Shown: in pieces, positions 6,204-13,928 of the stretch | Numbering within the stretch: position 1 is the stretch's first letter | Layout: each line of letters begins with the position of its first letter | Source of the DNA: DATLXU01 sp035575515 | GTDB taxonomy: Bacteria > Acidobacteriota > Blastocatellia > UBA7656 | NCBI GenBank assembly: GCA_035575515.1 | Contig: DATLXU010000014.1 | Location: 1-15,086 of the forward strand | Length of the DNA stretch: 15,086 nt | Direction: 5' to 3' | Translations under genes and position numbers: made by a program | Notes under the pieces: model-generated | What the model was told of the DNA's origin: nothing | Seen by the model: only the letters and a program-made list of their open reading frames with translations | Database searches by the model: none

Positions 6204-7718
6204 ATGAACCTCAGAATCAAGCCCGCTCGAAACGATCAAGCTGAAAATGTTCCCGCGTCACATCACAAGCGCGTAGTGCTTGCGCTTGTCGCGATGTGTT
6301 GTATTTCGATTGGCGTGGCCATCGGCGCGATAGCGCGCGGGCTGGTCGGCGCAGCGTCTGAAGATAATCGTTTGACAATCAGCAATACGCCGGTCACGCC
6401 CGACGCGTTGTCCGCAGCGTTCGCGCGCGTTGCTGAGATGGTCGAGCCTTCGGTCGTTCACATCAAGGTTTATGAGAGCGAAATCTACGCGCGCGAAGGC
6501 GCAGGCTCAGGCGTGATAGTCAATCCGGCTGGCTACATCCTGACGAACCAGCACGTCATCGGTCGCGCGATAAAGATAAAAGTGAAGCTCTATAACGGAA
6601 ACGAGTACGACGCGAAAGTCATCGGGCAGGATTCGGGCACAGACCTGGCCGTGATAAAGATCGAAGCGCGCGAGCCGCTCACCGTCGCGCGATTCGGAGA
6701 TTCGGACAAGCTCAAAGTCGGCGATTGGGTTTTAGCCATCGGCTCGCCGTTCGGGCTTGAGCAGACGGTGACGGCTGGCATCATAAGCGCGAAAGACCGC
6801 GTCGCTGATTCAAACAAGCAATCGGCGTTTCAGCAGTTTCTGCAAACCGACGCGGCGATCAATCCGGGCAATTCCGGCGGGCCGCTCGTGAACCTTGCAG
6901 GCGAAGTCGTTGGCATCAACACTCAAATCGCAACCAACAGCGGATTCAACAACGGCATAGGATTGGCGCTGCCCTCTTCGACAATTGCCGACATCTACAA
7001 CCAACTCGTGACGAACGGGCGAGTGCGGCGCGGATTCTTGGGCATCTCTCCGATTGAGATGACGCCTCAGATTGCGCGGCTCAATAAGATCACCGATGGC
7101 AGCGGTGTTGTGATTCGCGATCTTACGAGCGAGACGAGTCCAGCGGCTCGCGCGGGGCTTCAAAGCGGCGACATTGTCACAGCCATCAACGGGCAGAAAG
7201 TTAAGAACGTCCGCGAGCTGATTCGCCGCATCGCATCGCTTCCTGTCGGGAGCACGGCAACGATCAGCTACGTCCGGGGCGGCGAGCCGCGCACTGCCCA
7301 GGTAAAGCTCGAAGAGCGACAGGACGAAGATGAGAATCAGCCTGATCTCAAACGGCTTCCCTTTGATCCACGCAAGCCGCTCGAAAAAGAAGGATCAAAG
7401 AGCAGCAACCCGAATCAGAAGCCTGCGCTCGGCATCAATGTTCGCGCGTTGACCGCTGATCTCGCGAAGCTGCATGGACTTGAAGGCGCGAAGGGCGCGT
7501 ATGTGACGAGCGTTGATCCGGGCAGCGTCGCCGACGATAACGACGTGCGAATGGACGATCTGATAGTCGAGATGAACAACAGACCCATCACGAGCCAGGA
7601 AGATTTCCAGCGAATAGTGCGGGAGCTTAAGCCGGGCGACGATGTGGTCATCAAAGTGCTGCGCAAGGATCGCAGCCCCGTTCGCCGCTCGTGGATTATT
7701 TCTTTCACAATGCCTTAA
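6204..7718 (+). CDS. HtrA/DegP-family serine protease with two PDZ domains
   Basis: The protein has 504 aa. The start at 6204 is chosen because AAGGAG lies 5 bases upstream; the frame extends 8 codons further without support. A membrane segment at about 23-45 acts as an anchor or uncleaved signal, placing the protein in the envelope. The trypsin-like domain carries the full triad: His117 (TNQHVIG), Asp147 (GTDLAVIKI) and Ser224 (GNSGGPLVN). PDZ1 lies at about 277-368 and PDZ2 at about 408-487, joined by a charged linker (370-405). The length fits DegP/DegS/MucD relatives. It should degrade or refold misfolded periplasmic proteins. It has its own extended -10 promoter. Which paralogue (degP, degQ, mucD) cannot be fixed. 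Confidence 0.93.
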   Translation: MNLRIKPARNDQAENVPASHHKRVVLALVAMCCISIGVAIGAIARGLVGAASEDNRLTISNTPVTPDALSAAFARVAEMVEPSVVHIKVYESEIYAREGAGSGVIVNPAGYILTNQHVIGRAIKIKVKLYNGNEYDAKVIGQDSGTDLAVIKIEAREPLTVARFGDSDKLKVGDWVLAIGSPFGLEQTVTAGIISAKDRVADSNKQSAFQQFLQTDAAINPGNSGGPLVNLAGEVVGINTQIATNSGFNNGIGLALPSSTIADIYNQLVTNGRVRRGFLGISPIEMTPQIARLNKITDGSGVVIRDLTSETSPAARAGLQSGDIVTAINGQKVKNVRELIRRIASLPVGSTATISYVRGGEPRTAQVKLEERQDEDENQPDLKRLPFDPRKPLEKEGSKSSNPNQKPALGINVRALTADLAKLHGLEGAKGAYVTSVDPGSVADDNDVRMDDLIVEMNNRPITSQEDFQRIVRELKPGDDVVIKVLRKDRSPVRRSWIISFTMP

Positions 7719-7720
7719 GT

Positions 7721-7815
7721 CAGAGGTCAGTGGTCAGTTGAAAGGCCGATGCCTTGAAAATGGCTCTGGGAGCCTGTTTCAAGGGAGCCGCATTTTTACT
7801 GACCGCTGACCTCTG
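7721..7815. repeat. Inverted repeat after the HtrA gene (GGTCAGTGGTCAG type)
   Basis: Arms 7721-7738 and 7798-7815 match at 17 of 18 bases. Inside is a nested hairpin: TTGAAA/TTTCAA and GGCTC-TGG-GAGCC (7762-7774). It begins 2 bp after the stop codon, so the transcript would end in a branched structure that could terminate or stabilise it. The GTCAGTGGTCAG motif looks like a dispersed intergenic repeat family. Confidence 0.65.
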
Positions 7816-7822
7816 TTATAAA
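7814..7822 (+). promoter_or_regulatory. Extended -10 promoter candidate for carD
   Basis: TGTTATAAA is a TGn-extended -10 box partly inside the preceding inverted repeat. Starting near 7829 it would give a leader of about 260 bases. A second weaker candidate is TTGACC (7857-7862) with TGTAAA 16 bases later. No gene is credible in 7824-8091. Confidence 0.4.
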
Positions 7823-8034
7823 ATTGTTGCGAGGCAGCCTTTTGCCTTTTTCTCTGCTTGACCCAGTTATTTTTGCCATTGTAAACTCGATAGTGCGAAC
7901 AACAAGTGGTAATGGGCAAAGCCAGGATTCAAAAATCGGGCTTGCCCGTCGGATCAAGCAAACCCTCAAAACACGAGTTCGGTTCGCGGCTCGTAGTCAA
8001 AAAGAGAACCTCTTATGTTTATGGGTACGTCACC

Positions 8035-8056
8035 CCTGAAGTCTGCGACTTTCAGG
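8035..8056 (+). other. Hairpin in the carD leader
   Basis: CCTGAAGTC and GACTTTCAGG pair around a TGC loop with one bulged base, 35 bp before the carD start. No T-run follows, so it is not a classical terminator; it may shape the leader. Confidence 0.4.
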
Positions 8057-8091
8057 AATAACTCCGCTCAAATGGTCACAAGGAGGTATCT

Positions 8092-8646
8092 GTGAGCTTC
8101 AAAATAGGCGAGAAAGTTGTCTATCCGAATCATGGAATAGGCGTAATAGAAAAGATCACCACAACCGAGATCGGAGGCGCGCAGAATCATTTCTACCTGC
8201 TGCGGTTGAAAGCGACTGAATCAACCGTAATGGTTCCGATAGCCAACGCGGTCGAAATAGGTCTGAGGTCTCCAATCAACAACAGCCAGTGCGATAAGCT
8301 TCTCAAGGCCCTCTCGGAAGACTTCGTTAATCCCCCGGTTGATTGGAAAGATCGTTACAAAGAATTTCTTGACAAGATGAAGACCGGGGACATCTTTCAT
8401 GTCGCTGAGGTCCTGAAAACGCTCACATACCTGTCGCTGAGCAAGCCCCTATCATTTCGCGAGAAGAGGCTGCTCGAGCGCGCCCGCTATCTCGTCATAA
8501 GCGAACTGGCCACCGTGTGCCGCAAGAGCGAGTGCATGGTCGAGCCTATGGTTGACGAGGCGCTGCGCAATTCATGCATGAAGCACACCCGCACGACGCC
8601 TACGAAGTTTGCATCCAAGCCGTCGGGCGCGGTAGTCGCTCACTGA
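8092..8646 (+). CDS. carD: CarD/CdnL-family RNA polymerase-binding transcription regulator
   Basis: This 184-aa protein starts with GTG at 8092, directly supported by a full AGGAGG at 8081-8086 five bases upstream. The N-terminal 60-odd residues (FKIGEKVVYPNHGIGVIEKI to LRLKATESTVMVPIANA) are the Tudor-like RNA-polymerase interaction domain shared with TRCF/Mfd. The rest is helical (EDFVNPPVDWKDRYKEFLDKMKTGD, then SLSKPLSFREKRLLERARYLVISELA), as in the DNA-binding C-terminal domain of CarD. Family members bind the RNA polymerase beta subunit and stabilise open complexes, mainly at rRNA and stress promoters. The gene stands alone behind an unusually long leader. Confidence 0.92.
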   Translation: MSFKIGEKVVYPNHGIGVIEKITTTEIGGAQNHFYLLRLKATESTVMVPIANAVEIGLRSPINNSQCDKLLKALSEDFVNPPVDWKDRYKEFLDKMKTGDIFHVAEVLKTLTYLSLSKPLSFREKRLLERARYLVISELATVCRKSECMVEPMVDEALRNSCMKHTRTTPTKFASKPSGAVVAH

Positions 8647-8659
8647 CACTTGCTCTTTA

Positions 8660-8688
8660 AGGGTGGAAGCAAGGCCCGCTTCTACCCT
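8660..8688 (+). terminator. Hairpin downstream of carD, weak terminator
   Basis: AGGGTGGAAGC and GCTTCTACCCT form an 11-bp stem (one G-T pair) around AAGGCCC, 14 bp after the carD stop. There is no T-run on the plus side, so efficiency is uncertain. Confidence 0.4.
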
Positions 8689-9070
8689 CAGAAACCAAAA
8701 TACTAATTGCTGTGCTTGCGATAAGCAGGGTCGCGTAGGTGCGGGTGTGCGTTTGAGCATAATCAACCTCGCACGTTGCAGTAGTAATTGCCAGCCGTTT
8801 CGCAGGATGGTAGTTGTGTATTCAACGCGCAGGCTGCTTCCATCGCAATGGCTAAGCCAATATAATCAATCAGAGCATATAATAAATTAGCCGCTCCTTT
8901 TCATTCTTCATTCTCGCCGACTTTATCCTTTCCCTGTTCCATGGTCGCGTGGTCTGTTTACGCCTTCTGTCACATGCCAACTGACAAGATTTGTTAGCTG
9001 AATAAAGGAAGCACGAGCGGGATTCACGAAATTACAGCATTTACGGCTACCCGCGCAGGCCACTGGCGCG
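8689..9070. other. Non-coding stretch between convergent carD and radA, upstream of the sigma-54-like promoter
   Basis: No credible gene is seen here. Two perfect TATAAT hexamers occur at 8861-8866 and 8878-8883, without clear -35 boxes. The inverted pair TGTCA/TGACA at 8968-8986 is described separately. The rest shows no repeat or conserved motif that I recognise. Confidence 0.4.
8968..8986 (+). promoter_or_regulatory. Candidate upstream activator site for a sigma-54 enhancer-binding protein
   Basis: TGTCA (8968-8972) and TGACA (8982-8986) are perfect inverted half-sites separated by 9 bases, centred about 120 bases before the predicted start at 9097. Enhancer-binding proteins usually bind dyads 80-150 bases upstream of sigma-54 promoters. 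A five-base half-site can arise by chance. Confidence 0.3.
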
Positions 9071-9086
9071 TGGCACGAGCATTGCC
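9071..9086 (+). promoter_or_regulatory. Sigma-54 (RpoN) -24/-12 promoter
   Basis: TGGCACGAGCATTGCC matches the consensus TGGCACG-N4-TTGC at every conserved base, with exact spacing of the GG (9072-9073) and GC (9084-9085) pairs. Transcription would start near 9097, immediately before the first hairpin of the putative RNA and not before any protein gene on this strand. Confidence 0.7.
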
Positions 9087-9096
9087 AAATCGTTTT

Positions 9097-9236
9097 GCGT
9101 AGCTTTAAAAGTTACGCGATAGCCGAGGCAACGGGGGCTGCGTCGGCTATCGCAAAACTGAGAGAAGCGACAGACAAAACAAAATAAGCTGAAGGGCATG
9201 AGGTAACGGGGGCTACGTCATGCCCTTTGGTATTTT
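9097..9236 (+). ncRNA. Putative sigma-54-dependent small RNA with tandem G-loop hairpins
   Basis: Three hairpins follow the predicted start. Hairpin A is at 9097-9117 (GCGTAGCTTT pairs with AAAGTTACGC). Hairpin B is at 9116-9153, with an 11-bp stem GCGATAGCCGA/TCGGCTATCGC that shares two bases with A. Hairpin C is at 9192-9227, with stem AAGGGCATGA/TCATGCCCTT followed by TGGTATTTT, so it could be the terminator. B and C have unrelated outer stems but the same apex: a 3-bp inner stem (GCA/TGC in B, GTA/TAC in C) closing the loop ACGGGGGC. A 38-base A-rich linker joins them. No ORF with a start signal is present. I do not recognise an Rfam family. The strand is set by the promoter; on the minus strand hairpin C could instead serve as the radA terminator. 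Confidence 0.5.
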
Positions 9237-9297
9237 GGGTTTTAGATTTTAGATTTTGGATTATTGAAGCAAACTACCTGCTTCCTCCAATCAAAAA

Positions 9298-10677
9298 TCA
9301 GAAGAGCGCCTCAAGCGCATCCGGCACGTTACGCACGCCAATCACTTCAATCCCGTCATCGTACTCAAGCCCGATAAGATTGCCTTGCGGGATAATGCAA
9401 CGCCGAAAGCCCATAGCGTACGCCTCGCGCACGCGCACACCGGCCTGACTCGTTGCGCGCACTTCGCCCGCAAGTCCAACTTCGCCAAAGACAGCCGCGC
9501 GCTCATCAATCGCAATATTGCGAAAGCTCGACGCAATCGCCACAACTATCCCTAAATCAGCGGCAGGCTCGTCAATCGCAATGCCGCCCGCGACGTTCAC
9601 AAACACGTCATCGCCAAGGACGTCCATACCTGCGCGCTTTTCGAGCATCGCCATCAACAACGCCACGCGGTTCGCGTCAACGCCTTGAGTCATCCTGCGG
9701 CCCGTGCCGTACTTTGTCGAAGTGACTAACGCTTGAAGCTCAACGAGCATTGGGCGCGTGCCTTCCATGCAAGCAGTAACGACTGAGCCTGAAACGCCAA
9801 CGGGCCTTTCATTCAAGAACAAGCCCGAAGGATTCGCTACAGGCACAAGGCCGTGCCCTGTCATTTCGAACACGCCGACTTCGTTCGCCGCGCCGAAGCG
9901 GTTTTTGACCGCGCGGATTATTCGATGGTTGTGGTGTCGCTCACCCTCGAAATAAAGGACCGTGTCAACGATGTGCTCAAGCGCCTTCGGCCCGGCAATC
10001 GCCCCTTCTTTCGTGACGTGGCCGATTAGAAAAACCGGCACGGTGCGATTCTTTGCAAGCACGAGGAAATGGCCTGCGACTTCGCGCACCTGCGAGACCG
10101 AGCCGGGCGCGCTTTCGAGCTTCATCGAGAAAACAGTTTGAACAGAATCAACGACGATGGCCTGCGGCTCAAGACGGTCAATCTCTTCAAAGATTCGTTC
10201 GAGACAGGTTTCAGGCAACAGATAAAGCCCTTGCGGGTTGATGCCCAATCTTTCGCCGCGCAGCTTGATCTGTCGCTCGCTCTCTTCGCCCGACACGTAG
10301 AGCACTTTGCCATAAGTTTGCGTTAGCTTGTCGGCGACCTGCGTGAGCAGCGTACTTTTGCCGATGCCCGGGTCGCCGCCTATAAGCACGAGCGAGCCGG
10401 GAACGATGCCGCCGCCAAGCACGCGGTCGAATTCTTCAATGCCGGAAGACTCGCGCGCATCGTCTTGGCTTTCTATTTCGTGATAAGGCTGCGCGGCAAC
10501 CTCGCGCATGCGAAACAGCCCGCCGCGCGGCGAGATTTCGGGTTTCAGCGTTGCGCTCTTCTCTTCAACTAATGAGTTCCACTCGCCGCAGTCGGGGCAC
10601 TTGCCCATCCACTTGGGCTGCTGCGCGCCGCACTGCTGGCAGACGTAGATGATCTTCGGGCTTTTGGATTTTGCCAT
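9298..10677 (-). CDS. radA: DNA repair protein RadA (Sms)
   Basis: At 459 aa this is the usual RadA length. The start at 10677 is chosen because AAGGA lies 7 bases upstream and MAKSKSPKIIYVCQQCG is the expected N-terminus; the frame is open to 10770. A C4 zinc finger (C13, C16, C27, C30) comes first. The RecA-like ATPase core follows, with Walker A GDPGIGKST (101-109) and Walker B AIVVDSVQ (173-180). The RadA-specific KNRFG motif is at 258-262. The Lon-protease-like C-terminal domain comes last and holds GGIAIDEPAADLGIVVAIASS. RadA is a hexameric helicase-like ATPase that drives branch migration of recombination intermediates. The gene stands alone, convergent with carD. Confidence 0.97.
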   Translation of the reverse strand: MAKSKSPKIIYVCQQCGAQQPKWMGKCPDCGEWNSLVEEKSATLKPEISPRGGLFRMREVAAQPYHEIESQDDARESSGIEEFDRVLGGGIVPGSLVLIGGDPGIGKSTLLTQVADKLTQTYGKVLYVSGEESERQIKLRGERLGINPQGLYLLPETCLERIFEEIDRLEPQAIVVDSVQTVFSMKLESAPGSVSQVREVAGHFLVLAKNRTVPVFLIGHVTKEGAIAGPKALEHIVDTVLYFEGERHHNHRIIRAVKNRFGAANEVGVFEMTGHGLVPVANPSGLFLNERPVGVSGSVVTACMEGTRPMLVELQALVTSTKYGTGRRMTQGVDANRVALLMAMLEKRAGMDVLGDDVFVNVAGGIAIDEPAADLGIVVAIASSFRNIAIDERAAVFGEVGLAGEVRATSQAGVRVREAYAMGFRRCIIPQGNLIGLEYDDGIEVIGVRNVPDALEALF

Positions 10678-10804
10678 TATGCTTTCCTTCCGATTCGCGA
10701 TTGAATCAATGGGGTTTCTTCGATCAGTATGATTGATCAGCAGAGAAGTTATCAAGCGCGCCGGTTTCAATTCGCATTGATTGCCTAGAGCTATCAGGCT
10801 GCGA

Positions 10805-11527
10805 TCATCTTAAAAAATAGTTGTAGCCGACGACCATATTCTTCAAGAGCCAGCCCGGAAGCGTGTTCGCAAGAAACGCGCTCGCGATTGTGTGCGTCAA
10901 GGCGTTTGCAAATAGATTCGGCGAGCGTTCATACTCGCGCGCCCAGATGTATCCGCCCGCCGCGCACGCAACCGTCAGCACAGGATTCGGTAGATGTAAT
11001 AAAGAGAAGAGCGTAGCGGTTAAGATCGTGGCGCGACTCCCTTCACCCGCAATAAAGCGCAGGCGGCGACCCACGAATGCAAGCAGCATGTACTGTTGCA
11101 GAAGCGCCCAAAGCGGAACGGTCAGAAGCATTAAATAGAACTTCTGGCCGAACCTCAGCGACCCATAGAGTTTTCCTATCACAAGAACAATCAAAACGAA
11201 GGTGACGAGCGCAGGTGCAATACGGCGAAGCACCGCGAAAAAATTGTCGAAGCGAAAGCCAAGCTTGCGCGCGCTCAAGCCGTCGCGCAGATGACAAACC
11301 GCAAGCATCACGATAATCAAAGCGGCAAGTCCTGCATAAGCCGCGCGCTGATTGGGCGCAAAAGGCACCGCCCACATAATCGTTTCGACAAGCCCAACAA
11401 GGCACGCAAGCTCGACCGCGGCGGCTCGCTTCGATAAAGCGCCGCGTTCGATTGCGGCCCGTGATGATTGAACATTGCTCGCGCGAGGCGTTGCCATTGC
11501 CGAGATTCTACAAGAAGCGAAAATCAT
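10805..11527 (-). CDS. CPBP-family intramembrane protease-like protein lacking the EE motif
   Basis: The protein has 240 aa from 11527, where GAGGG lies 7 bases before the ATG; alternatives are 11566, 11557 and 11497. About six hydrophobic segments are seen (40-55, 62-80, 103-120, 130-150, 168-192, 206-222). The C-terminal half has the CPBP/Abi order of motifs: a first helix that normally reads EExxxR, then FSLLH (F174, H178), then a helix with His212. Here the first motif is QQYMLL, so both catalytic glutamates are Gln (144-145) and the Arg is Leu149. Glutamate-type (Rce1-like) peptidase activity is therefore doubtful. It lies divergently from the M1-like gene, separated by about 150 bp. Confidence 0.75.
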   Translation of the reverse strand: MIFASCRISAMATPRASNVQSSRAAIERGALSKRAAAVELACLVGLVETIMWAVPFAPNQRAAYAGLAALIIVMLAVCHLRDGLSARKLGFRFDNFFAVLRRIAPALVTFVLIVLVIGKLYGSLRFGQKFYLMLLTVPLWALLQQYMLLAFVGRRLRFIAGEGSRATILTATLFSLLHLPNPVLTVACAAGGYIWAREYERSPNLFANALTHTIASAFLANTLPGWLLKNMVVGYNYFLR

Positions 11528-11620
11528 CTCGCCACCCTCGCAAGAGAAGGCTTGCATGTCATTCATTAATCTGAAGGCTCAACTTGCAATTTTCAGTACT
11601 GGTAGCCGCAAGCGCGGCGA

Positions 11621-11629
11621 TGCTATAAT
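11621..11629 (+). promoter_or_regulatory. Extended -10 promoter for the M1-like gene
   Basis: TGCTATAAT is a perfect -10 with a TGn extension; the start near 11636 leaves about 40 bases to the ATG at 11676. No -35 is clear. Confidence 0.55.
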
Positions 11630-11675
11630 TTTTAACATCGGACAAATGTTTTAACCCAAGAGGAAACAAAACAGA

Positions 11676-13700
11676 ATGGCAATCAGAACTATTCGCAGGA
11701 TGATGTTATCCGCCCTGCTTTTCACCCTCGGCTTTGGGTTTGCCGCGCAGGCTCAGACCGAGCAGGGCGCTACGATTGATGTAACACGCTATAAGATCAC
11801 AGCGGAACTCTTACCCGATTCGCACTCGATCAAAGCGCAAGCGGTCGTCACTTTCAAGGCGCTCAAGCCGACTCAATCGGCTGTCTTTGAGATGAACGGC
11901 TCGCTCACAATCGCGAGCGTGAAAGCGCCCGACGGCAAGACCGCGCTTCAATTCATTCAAGACAAAGTCAACGAACTGAACGTTCGCGTCAACCTCGGCC
12001 AGCTATACAACGCAGGCTCAGAAGTGACGTTGACGTTTGATTATTCAGGGCCGCTGGCCACGCCCGAAGGCGGACCGATACCTGACACGCGATTGGCTTA
12101 CATTGGGCCGGAAGGCTCTTATCTGTTTTACGCCGCGCGCTGGTTTCCATTTCACGGCTACGCCGCAGACCGCGCGACATCAGAGATAAGCTTTACGGTC
12201 CCCGCCAACTGGACGGTCGCTGGCCACAGCGCAAGCCCCGTCACGCCAACTACGAATCCGAAAGACCAGCGCAAGACTTTCACCTTCGTAGAGACTCAGC
12301 CCGTTCTGCCCGGCTCATTTGCCGCAGGACCGTTCATCTCGCGCACCGTCAATTCCGGCGGGATGCAGATTGACCTGTACGCATTACCCGGCGACGAAAG
12401 CCGGTTGCAGGAGTTTGGCGCTGAGATAGCTCAGATACTTCAATTCTACAATTTGAAGTTCGGTCCTTACGCGCTCGGTACGCGCTACGTCATCGCCGAA
12501 GTCGACGACGAGACGCTCGAAAGCTACAGCGGCGCAGGCATCGCTTTTCTCGCGCACAAAACTCTCACATCCGACAAACCGTTGCCTGTTGGCGACCTCG
12601 CGCGCGAAGTGGCTTATCAATGGTGGGGGCAGGCTGTGGGCTTGAAGAGCTTCGACGACGCGTGGCTGTCGCAGGGGCTTGCTGAATATTCGTCTGTGCT
12701 TTATCGCGAATCCGAGCAGAGCGCGGCTGAGTTTCACGAAACGCTTTCTGAACTGATAGAGCTTGCGCTCGCCTTCGAGCAGGAATCGTCCATCGCCCGC
12801 GCGCCAGCTCAATTGAATGACCAGTCGCCCGCTTACAAATCCGTCGTCTTCTACAAAGGCGCTTACGTTTATCACATGCTGAGAGCGACGATTGGCGATG
12901 AAAAGTTTTTCAACCTGCTGAAGACTTATTACGCGACCTTCAAGGGTCAGAACGCTTCGATAGATGATTTCGAATCGCTCGCGAACAAGGCCGCAGGCTC
13001 GAACCTTCGCGGATTTTTTGCGCTCTGGGTTGATTCGACGGGCGTGCCTGAGTTCAAAGTTGATTACTCGATAATCAGGACGAAAGAAGGCCAGTTCAAG
13101 ATTCGCGGGACTGTTCGACAGAACCTCGATTCATTCCGCGGCCCCGTAAGTATTGCAGTTGAATCGGAAGGCGGGCGCGAGGCGAAAACTACGCTCGATA
13201 TGCGAGGCACGGCGGCTGACTTCGAGCTTGCGACCGAAGGCAAACCGCTCGACGTGATAGTTGATCCTGAGAATCGCTACCTGCGCACGTCGGATGCGCT
13301 AAAGACTGCCGTAGTCGTGCGGCGCGGCATTCAGCACATGGAGCGCGAAGAGTACGCCGAAGCCGAAGAGCAATTTCGCGCGGCCATAAAACTCAATCCG
13401 CGCTCGTCGCTCGCATGGTACAACCTCGGATTGCTCAAGATGGAACAGCGCGACTGGCAGAAAGCGAGAGACGCTTTCACCGAAGCGTTGAACGGCGACC
13501 TTGAGCCTTCGTGGATAGAAGTCTGGTCTTACATCAAGCGCGGCAATTCGTGGGACGCCGAAGACAATCGCGACCGCGCCGTTGCCGAATATAACAAGGC
13601 AAAAGAGACCGGCAACAACTACAACGGCGCGCAGCAGGCGGCAGAGAAATATCTCGGCCAGCCTTACAAGAAAGAACGCTCCGTCACGTCGAGCAGTTAA
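11676..13700 (+). CDS. Secreted M1-aminopeptidase-like protein without zinc ligands, with C-terminal TPRs
   Basis: The protein has 674 aa, with a signal peptide at 1-26 (cleavage near AQA-Q). Residues 33-225 resemble the saddle-shaped N-terminal beta domain of M1 peptidases, and 240-480 the thermolysin-like domain. The zinc motif HExxH-x18-E appears as R310-E311-V-A-Y314 with Q333, so all three metal ligands are replaced while spacing and the flanking QWWG and W-LxxGLAEY are kept. The GAMEN exopeptidase motif is reduced to GAGIA (286-290). Tyr and Gly in FYKGAYVYHMLR remain. About 550-660 holds two or three TPR units (IQHMEREEYAEAEEQFRAAIKLNP is the clearest). It is probably a periplasmic non-catalytic binding or scaffold protein (inference). 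AGAGGA lies about 11 bases before the ATG. It is divergent from the CPBP gene. Confidence 0.85.
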   Translation: MAIRTIRRMMLSALLFTLGFGFAAQAQTEQGATIDVTRYKITAELLPDSHSIKAQAVVTFKALKPTQSAVFEMNGSLTIASVKAPDGKTALQFIQDKVNELNVRVNLGQLYNAGSEVTLTFDYSGPLATPEGGPIPDTRLAYIGPEGSYLFYAARWFPFHGYAADRATSEISFTVPANWTVAGHSASPVTPTTNPKDQRKTFTFVETQPVLPGSFAAGPFISRTVNSGGMQIDLYALPGDESRLQEFGAEIAQILQFYNLKFGPYALGTRYVIAEVDDETLESYSGAGIAFLAHKTLTSDKPLPVGDLAREVAYQWWGQAVGLKSFDDAWLSQGLAEYSSVLYRESEQSAAEFHETLSELIELALAFEQESSIARAPAQLNDQSPAYKSVVFYKGAYVYHMLRATIGDEKFFNLLKTYYATFKGQNASIDDFESLANKAAGSNLRGFFALWVDSTGVPEFKVDYSIIRTKEGQFKIRGTVRQNLDSFRGPVSIAVESEGGREAKTTLDMRGTAADFELATEGKPLDVIVDPENRYLRTSDALKTAVVVRRGIQHMEREEYAEAEEQFRAAIKLNPRSSLAWYNLGLLKMEQRDWQKARDAFTEALNGDLEPSWIEVWSYIKRGNSWDAEDNRDRAVAEYNKAKETGNNYNGAQQAAEKYLGQPYKKERSVTSSS

Positions 13701-13755
13701 TACAACACAGAGCAATCCGCCAGATTGTTCTGCTTGCATTTGCAATTTGCAATCA

Positions 13756-13801
13756 AGCCGCGCGGCCATTTAATCAAGGGCCGCGTGGCTTTTGTCGTTT
13801 T
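13756..13801 (+). terminator. Rho-independent terminator after the M1-like gene
   Basis: AGCCGCGCGGCC (13756-13767) pairs with GGCCGCGTGGCT (13779-13790), 12 bp with one G-T pair, followed by TTTTGTCGTTTT. It lies 56 bp after the stop codon. Confidence 0.85.
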
Positions 13802-13928
13802 AATTGGGCTATACTTTTTGTGTGGATGCTTGCATCAATTCAGATGTCAGATGATAGATGTCAGGGTTTAGAAAAGTCATCCGTTATTCATCGCCGACAT
13901 CAATCATCTATAACGGGAGTTGAACAGG

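Noticed and set aside
7824..8039. 71-aa open frame upstream of carD
   Set aside because: No ribosome binding site, no recognisable domain, and composition like non-coding leader.
9127..9222. Hairpin apices resemble the GTAGCGGGGTTAC hairpin of the GEMM (c-di-GMP-I) riboswitch
   Set aside because: The other GEMM helix and its conserved GGCAAACC and GCAAAGCC segments are absent upstream, the motif occurs twice, and there is no downstream gene on this strand to control.
10678..10770. Upstream extension of radA
   Set aside because: The added residues do not match RadA, and the ATG at 10677 has a good ribosome binding site and the conserved N-terminus.
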